A stretch of DNA of 63,236 nt from the NCBI GenBank assembly GCA_025361935.1, contig JANYJB010000067.1:1-63236 (forward strand). The letters are read 5' to 3'. The notes beneath the pieces are model-generated. The model was not told where the DNA came from, did no database searches, and saw nothing but the letters and a program-made list of their open reading frames with translations. Position numbers and translations under genes: made by a program. Origin of the DNA: Verrucomicrobiota bacterium. GTDB lineage: Bacteria; Verrucomicrobiota; Verrucomicrobiia; Opitutales; Opitutaceae. This document shows positions 60,231-63,236 of the stretch, one piece after another (the stretch's first letter is position 1; each line of letters begins with the position of its first letter).

Positions 60231-61001
60231 ATGCAGCCCGTGGTTCAACTCGAGGACATCCACCGCGTCTATGACACCGGGGAGATCAAAGTTCACGCGG
60301 TGCGCGGCGTAACCCTCACCATCCAGAAGGGTGAGTTCATCGCCATCATGGGCTCTTCCGGGTCTGGCAAATCAACCCTGATGAATACACTGGGCTGTCT
60401 CGACCAGCCCACCTCCGGCCGCTACCTGCTCGACGGCATCGACGTCTCCGGCCTCGGCCGCAATCAACGCGCGGATATCCGCAACCAGAAACTGGGCTTC
60501 GTCTTTCAAGGCTTTAATCTACTTTCCCGCACCACCGCCTTGGAAAACGTCGAGCTGCCCATGCTCTACTCCAAGAATCGTCTCACCGCCCGCGAGCTGC
60601 GCGACCGCGCCATGCATGCCTTGGACATCGTCGGACTCGCCGCGCGCCACGATCATTTCCCCAATCAACTCTCCGGCGGCCAGCAGCAGCGCGTCGCCAT
60701 CGCGCGTTCGCTCGTCAACCACCCCCAAGTCCTGCTCGCGGACGAACCCACTGGCAATCTCGACACCCGCACCTCCATCGAGGTGCTTGGTGTCTTTCAG
60801 AAGCTCAACGACCAAGGCATCACCATCGTCATGGTTACGCACGAGCTCGACATCGCCCGCTTCTGCAAACGCAACCTTGTCGTCCGCGACGGCCTCGTCG
60901 TCCGCGATGAACAGGTCAAAGACCGCTCGATCGCGGCCATCGAGCTGGACAGGCACCGCGACGCGGAAACCGCCGCCAAACTTACCGGGCACGTCGCATG
61001 A
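60231..61001 (+). CDS. MacB/LolD-type ABC transporter ATPase
   Basis: A 256-residue ATPase with Walker [25 protein letters not shown] (signature), Walker [12 protein letters not shown] and the H-loop VTHELD. Its size matches the stand-alone ATPase of MacB-like systems. 16 bp after the adaptor gene, and ATGA overlap with the permease. Confidence 0.95.
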   Translation: MQPVVQLEDIHRVYDTGEIKVHAVRGVTLTIQKGEFIAIMGSSGSGKSTLMNTLGCLDQPTSGRYLLDGIDVSGLGRNQRADIRNQKLGFVFQGFNLLSRTTALENVELPMLYSKNRLTARELRDRAMHALDIVGLAARHDHFPNQLSGGQQQRVAIARSLVNHPQVLLADEPTGNLDTRTSIEVLGVFQKLNDQGITIVMVTHELDIARFCKRNLVVRDGLVVRDEQVKDRSIAAIELDRHRDAETAAKLTGHVA

Positions 61002-62206
61002 GATCCCTCTCCACCTGCTTCATCGCCATCCGCGCCCTCCGCCGCAACAAACTGCGCTCTGTCCTCACCGGGCTCGGCATCATCATCGGCGTCGCCGCAG
61101 TCATCGCGATCGTAAGCATCGGCAATGGCGCCAAGGCCCAGGTTGAAGCCCAGGTCGCCAGCCTCGGCCAGAATGTCATCAGCATATTGTCGGGAAACTA
61201 CACCTCCGGCGGACTCCGCAGCGGCGGCGGCGGCGCCGGCACGCTCAGCCCTGAGGACGCCATAGCCATCGCCCGCGAAATCCCGGATGCCATCGCCGTC
61301 AGCCCAGAAGTTCGCGACCGCGCCCAAATCCTCGCCAACGGCCTCAACTGGAACACCTCCGTGATCGGCGAAGGCACCGATTACCTCCTTATCCGCGCAT
61401 GGGATCTTGCCAAGGGCGCCATGTTCACCGAGCAGGATGTGCGCAGCGTCGGCAAGGTGTGTATCGTCGGCCAGACCGTCGTTGATCAGCTTTTCCCTGA
61501 TGGCGACGCCGTCGGCCAGACGCTTCGCATCCGCAACATCCCCTTCAAGATTCTCGGCGTTTTAAAAGGCAAGGGTTACAACCTGTTCGGCCAGGATCAG
61601 GACGACGTCGTGGTCGTCCCCTACACCAGCAGCATGAAGCGCGTCAGCAAACGCACCAACCTCAACTCCATCCTCGTTCAGGCGTCATCTCCCGAAAAAA
61701 TGGATAGGGTTCAGCAGGACATCACCGACCTGCTCACGCAGCGCCGCAGCGGACGCGAACCAGACTTCACGGTGCGCAACCAGATCGAGCTGGCGCAGGC
61801 CGCCACCGCCACCGCGAACACGATGACACTCCTGCTCGGCATCGTCGCCGCCGTATCGCTGGTCGTCGGCGGAATCGGCGTCATGAACATCATGCTCGTA
61901 TCCGTCACCGAACGCACCCGCGAGATCGGCATCCGCCTTTCCATCGGCGCGCACGACCGGGACATCCGCATTCAATTTCTGATCGAGGCCATGATTCTTT
62001 CGGGGCTTGGTGGTGCCATCGGCGTGGCTCTTGGCGCCGGCCTGTCCGAAGGGCTTGCCTACCTCAACGGCTGGAACACCTCCATCCCCGCCTGGTCCGT
62101 TTTTGCCGGCCTTGGCGGGAGCGCGCTCATCGGCGTCATTTTCGGCTACTTTCCCGCCAGCAAAGCCTCGCAACTCGACCCGATCGAAGCCCTCCGGTTT
62201 GAATGA
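60998..62206 (+). CDS. MacB-like ABC transporter permease (FtsX family)
   Basis: A 402-residue permease: N-terminal helix, MacB periplasmic core domain (about 45-270) and three C-terminal helices with VSLVVGGIGVMNIMLVSVTE, the FtsX signature, and TREIGIRLSIGA. In E. coli MacB, ATPase and permease are one chain; here they are separate. Exported substrate unknown (macrolides, lipoproteins or peptides in relatives). ATGA overlaps on both sides. Confidence 0.93.
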   Translation: MRSLSTCFIAIRALRRNKLRSVLTGLGIIIGVAAVIAIVSIGNGAKAQVEAQVASLGQNVISILSGNYTSGGLRSGGGGAGTLSPEDAIAIAREIPDAIAVSPEVRDRAQILANGLNWNTSVIGEGTDYLLIRAWDLAKGAMFTEQDVRSVGKVCIVGQTVVDQLFPDGDAVGQTLRIRNIPFKILGVLKGKGYNLFGQDQDDVVVVPYTSSMKRVSKRTNLNSILVQASSPEKMDRVQQDITDLLTQRRSGREPDFTVRNQIELAQAATATANTMTLLLGIVAAVSLVVGGIGVMNIMLVSVTERTREIGIRLSIGAHDRDIRIQFLIEAMILSGLGGAIGVALGAGLSEGLAYLNGWNTSIPAWSVFAGLGGSALIGVIFGYFPASKASQLDPIEALRFE

Positions 62207-63093
62207 TTCCAGCCGGTCCAGCCCTCCGTTTTTCCCTCGTTTTGCTTTGCTCGACCGCCGTGGAACCGCAACTCCGCGCCACAGGTAACCCACTTTCAAA
62301 CGCAATCGCTCTCGTTAACACGAACCACATATCCGAAGCCCGTGCGCTTCTGGTCTCGATTGTTGATCGCGAACCCGACAACACTCAGGCGCTCTGGTAT
62401 CTTGGCAAGGCCAACCTCCGCCTACAGCACCGCGAAGAGGCCGCCGCCCTCCTGGAACGAGCCGTGAAGCTCGCTCCCCTCGATCCGCGCATTCTCGCCG
62501 ACTACAGCACCGCCTGCCTGCTGCGCGCCTCCGATCTCGGCGTTTCCCTCACGAGCATCGGCTACGCCCGCCGCGGACGCGACGCGTTGCTCAAAGCCGT
62601 TCAACTTGAACCCGACGTAATCGCCTACCGCGAAGGCCTCGTCGCTTTTTATCGAAAGGCTCCGGGCATCGTTGGCGGCAGCATGGCAAAAGCCTACGCC
62701 GAGGCCGATGAAATAACCAAACGTGATCCCGTGCGCGGCTCCGTCGTCAAGGCCACCGTCCAGGCCGAGGATAAAAAATACAACGAAGCCCGCGTTGCCT
62801 GCGAAAAAGCTTTGCTCGTGCAGCCCGACAATTACCTGGCCCTTTACACGCTCGGACGCATCGCCTCCGAGTCAGGCCGGGAATTGCCACGCGGCGAACA
62901 AGCCCTGCGCCATTGCCTGGAACTCACGCCCACAATCCAAGAACCCGATTTCGGTGGCGTTCATTATCGGCTTGGCCTGATCGCCGAAAAAAAAGGGCGT
63001 CTCGATACCGCGCTCGCCGAATATCAGATGGTCGTAAAACTCGACCCCACTTTTGAACCGGCAGTGGCTGCTTTGGCCAGATTGACCCAATAA
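62203..63093 (+). CDS. TPR-repeat protein
   Basis: A 296-residue protein with a possible signal peptide (about 1-20) and about five TPR units (for example ALWYLGKANLRLQHREEAAA and LYTLGRIASESGRELPRGEQ). Overlaps the permease by ATGA, so it probably serves the same exporter as an accessory. It ends next to a convergent terminator. No catalytic motif seen. Confidence 0.8.
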   Translation: MIPAGPALRFSLVLLCSTAVEPQLRATGNPLSNAIALVNTNHISEARALLVSIVDREPDNTQALWYLGKANLRLQHREEAAALLERAVKLAPLDPRILADYSTACLLRASDLGVSLTSIGYARRGRDALLKAVQLEPDVIAYREGLVAFYRKAPGIVGGSMAKAYAEADEITKRDPVRGSVVKATVQAEDKKYNEARVACEKALLVQPDNYLALYTLGRIASESGRELPRGEQALRHCLELTPTIQEPDFGGVHYRLGLIAEKKGRLDTALAEYQMVVKLDPTFEPAVAALARLTQ

Positions 63094-63127
63094 AAAAACG
63101 CGGCCCGGGCGGTGAGGCCCGGGCCGC
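63092..63127 (-). terminator. Rho-independent terminator of the PII gene
   Basis: GCGGCCCGGGC (63100-63110) and GCCCGGGCCGC (63117-63127) form an 11-bp stem with loop GGTGAG. On the minus strand it is followed by a T run (A run 63092-63098 on the plus strand). Also lies right after the TPR gene stop. Confidence 0.85.
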
Positions 63128-63158
63128 TGGTGATGCGAACGGATGGCGGACGGTGCGC

Positions 63159-63236
63159 TTAAAGCGCGATGTCGCCGGACTCGTCGGTGCGGATGCGGAT
63201 GGCCTGCTCGACCGGGAGGACGAACACTTTGCCGTC
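63159..63236 (-). CDS. Nitrogen regulatory PII protein, C-terminal part
   Basis: The last 25 residues of a minus-strand gene: DGKVFVLPVEQAIRIRTDES then GDIAL and stop. This is the C-terminal signature of GlnB/GlnK (GDGKIFV...RIRTGE...AL). PII proteins sense ATP/ADP and 2-oxoglutarate and regulate glutamine synthetase or AmtB. The start and the T-loop lie outside the window, so glnB and glnK cannot be told apart. Confidence 0.88.
   Translation of the reverse strand, partial: DGKVFVLPVEQAIRIRTDESGDIAL

Overview
The window reads as a chromosomal segment of a high-GC bacterium with strongly C-ending codons and dense gene packing; no gene-free stretch exceeds about 215 bp. Gene content suggests Verrucomicrobiota, most likely an Opitutaceae-like lineage: a DUF5069 protein, zinc-free L31/L36 ribosomal proteins, a GxxExxY gene framed by ACGAAT-type inverted repeats, octaheme/TPR cytochromes and many prepilin-like genes. 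The taxonomic call is inference from family content; no rRNA or tRNA gene was seen. Both ends cut a gene: purL on the left, a PII (glnB/glnK) gene on the right.

Layout. 1-3711: 3' part of purL, a PhyH-type dioxygenase and an SRPBCC protein. 3844-6009: octaheme c-type cytochrome with HEAT and TPR repeats. 6025-9912 (minus): metG, menF, a small protein and a methyltransferase, each separated by exactly 12 bp. 10034-11727: NarL-type sensor kinase and regulator. 11781-23589 (plus): three pilin-like proteins, one with a roughly 145-residue Ser/Thr/Lys mucin-like tail, followed by GT2, NodU-type carbamoyltransferase, a membrane glycosyltransferase, a radical SAM/SPASM enzyme and a membrane-anchored spermidine-synthase-like enzyme, nearly all joined by ATGA/TGATG overlaps. 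23598-26024 (minus): rdgB, ribD and an MBL hydrolase. 26081-33294 (minus): seven-gene heptose-glycan operon (DPM1-like GT2, methyltransferase, fused HddC-GmhB, HddA, GmhA, SDR epimerase, GT39). 33407-37746: leuB, GxxExxY cassette, alaS. 37849-40638: AlkC-like repair protein, small acidic protein, MFS transporter. 40731-47645: long IspH, a ParA / unknown / coiled-coil cassette, a CheY-like regulator with a Gre-like protein, glgA. 47726-53242: rnr, DUF5069, rpmE2-rpmJ2, yqgE, dCMP deaminase, Nif3-like. 53289-57011: methyltransferase, FAD oxidoreductase and type III polyketide synthase (phenolic-lipid-like trio), aroQ, NusG paralogue. 57012-63236: pgpA, pgsA, coaD, MacA/MacB-type export genes, TPR protein and a partial PII gene.

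Best candidates for undescribed biology. (1) The 11781-23589 operon looks like a pilus-like surface structure encoded together with enzymes that could decorate it. (2) The heptose operon carries both a polyprenyl-phosphate sugar synthase and a GT39 transferase. (3) The ParA cassette may position an unknown cargo. Overlaid on the genes are at least four dispersed repeat families: a GGTAGGG...CCCTACC inverted repeat (three copies), a GTAGGAG...GCTCGC element (one copy read in frame inside alaS, another nested in a copy of the first family), an ACGAAT-unit repeat framing the GxxExxY gene, and a TTTTAACCACT-bounded miniature element.
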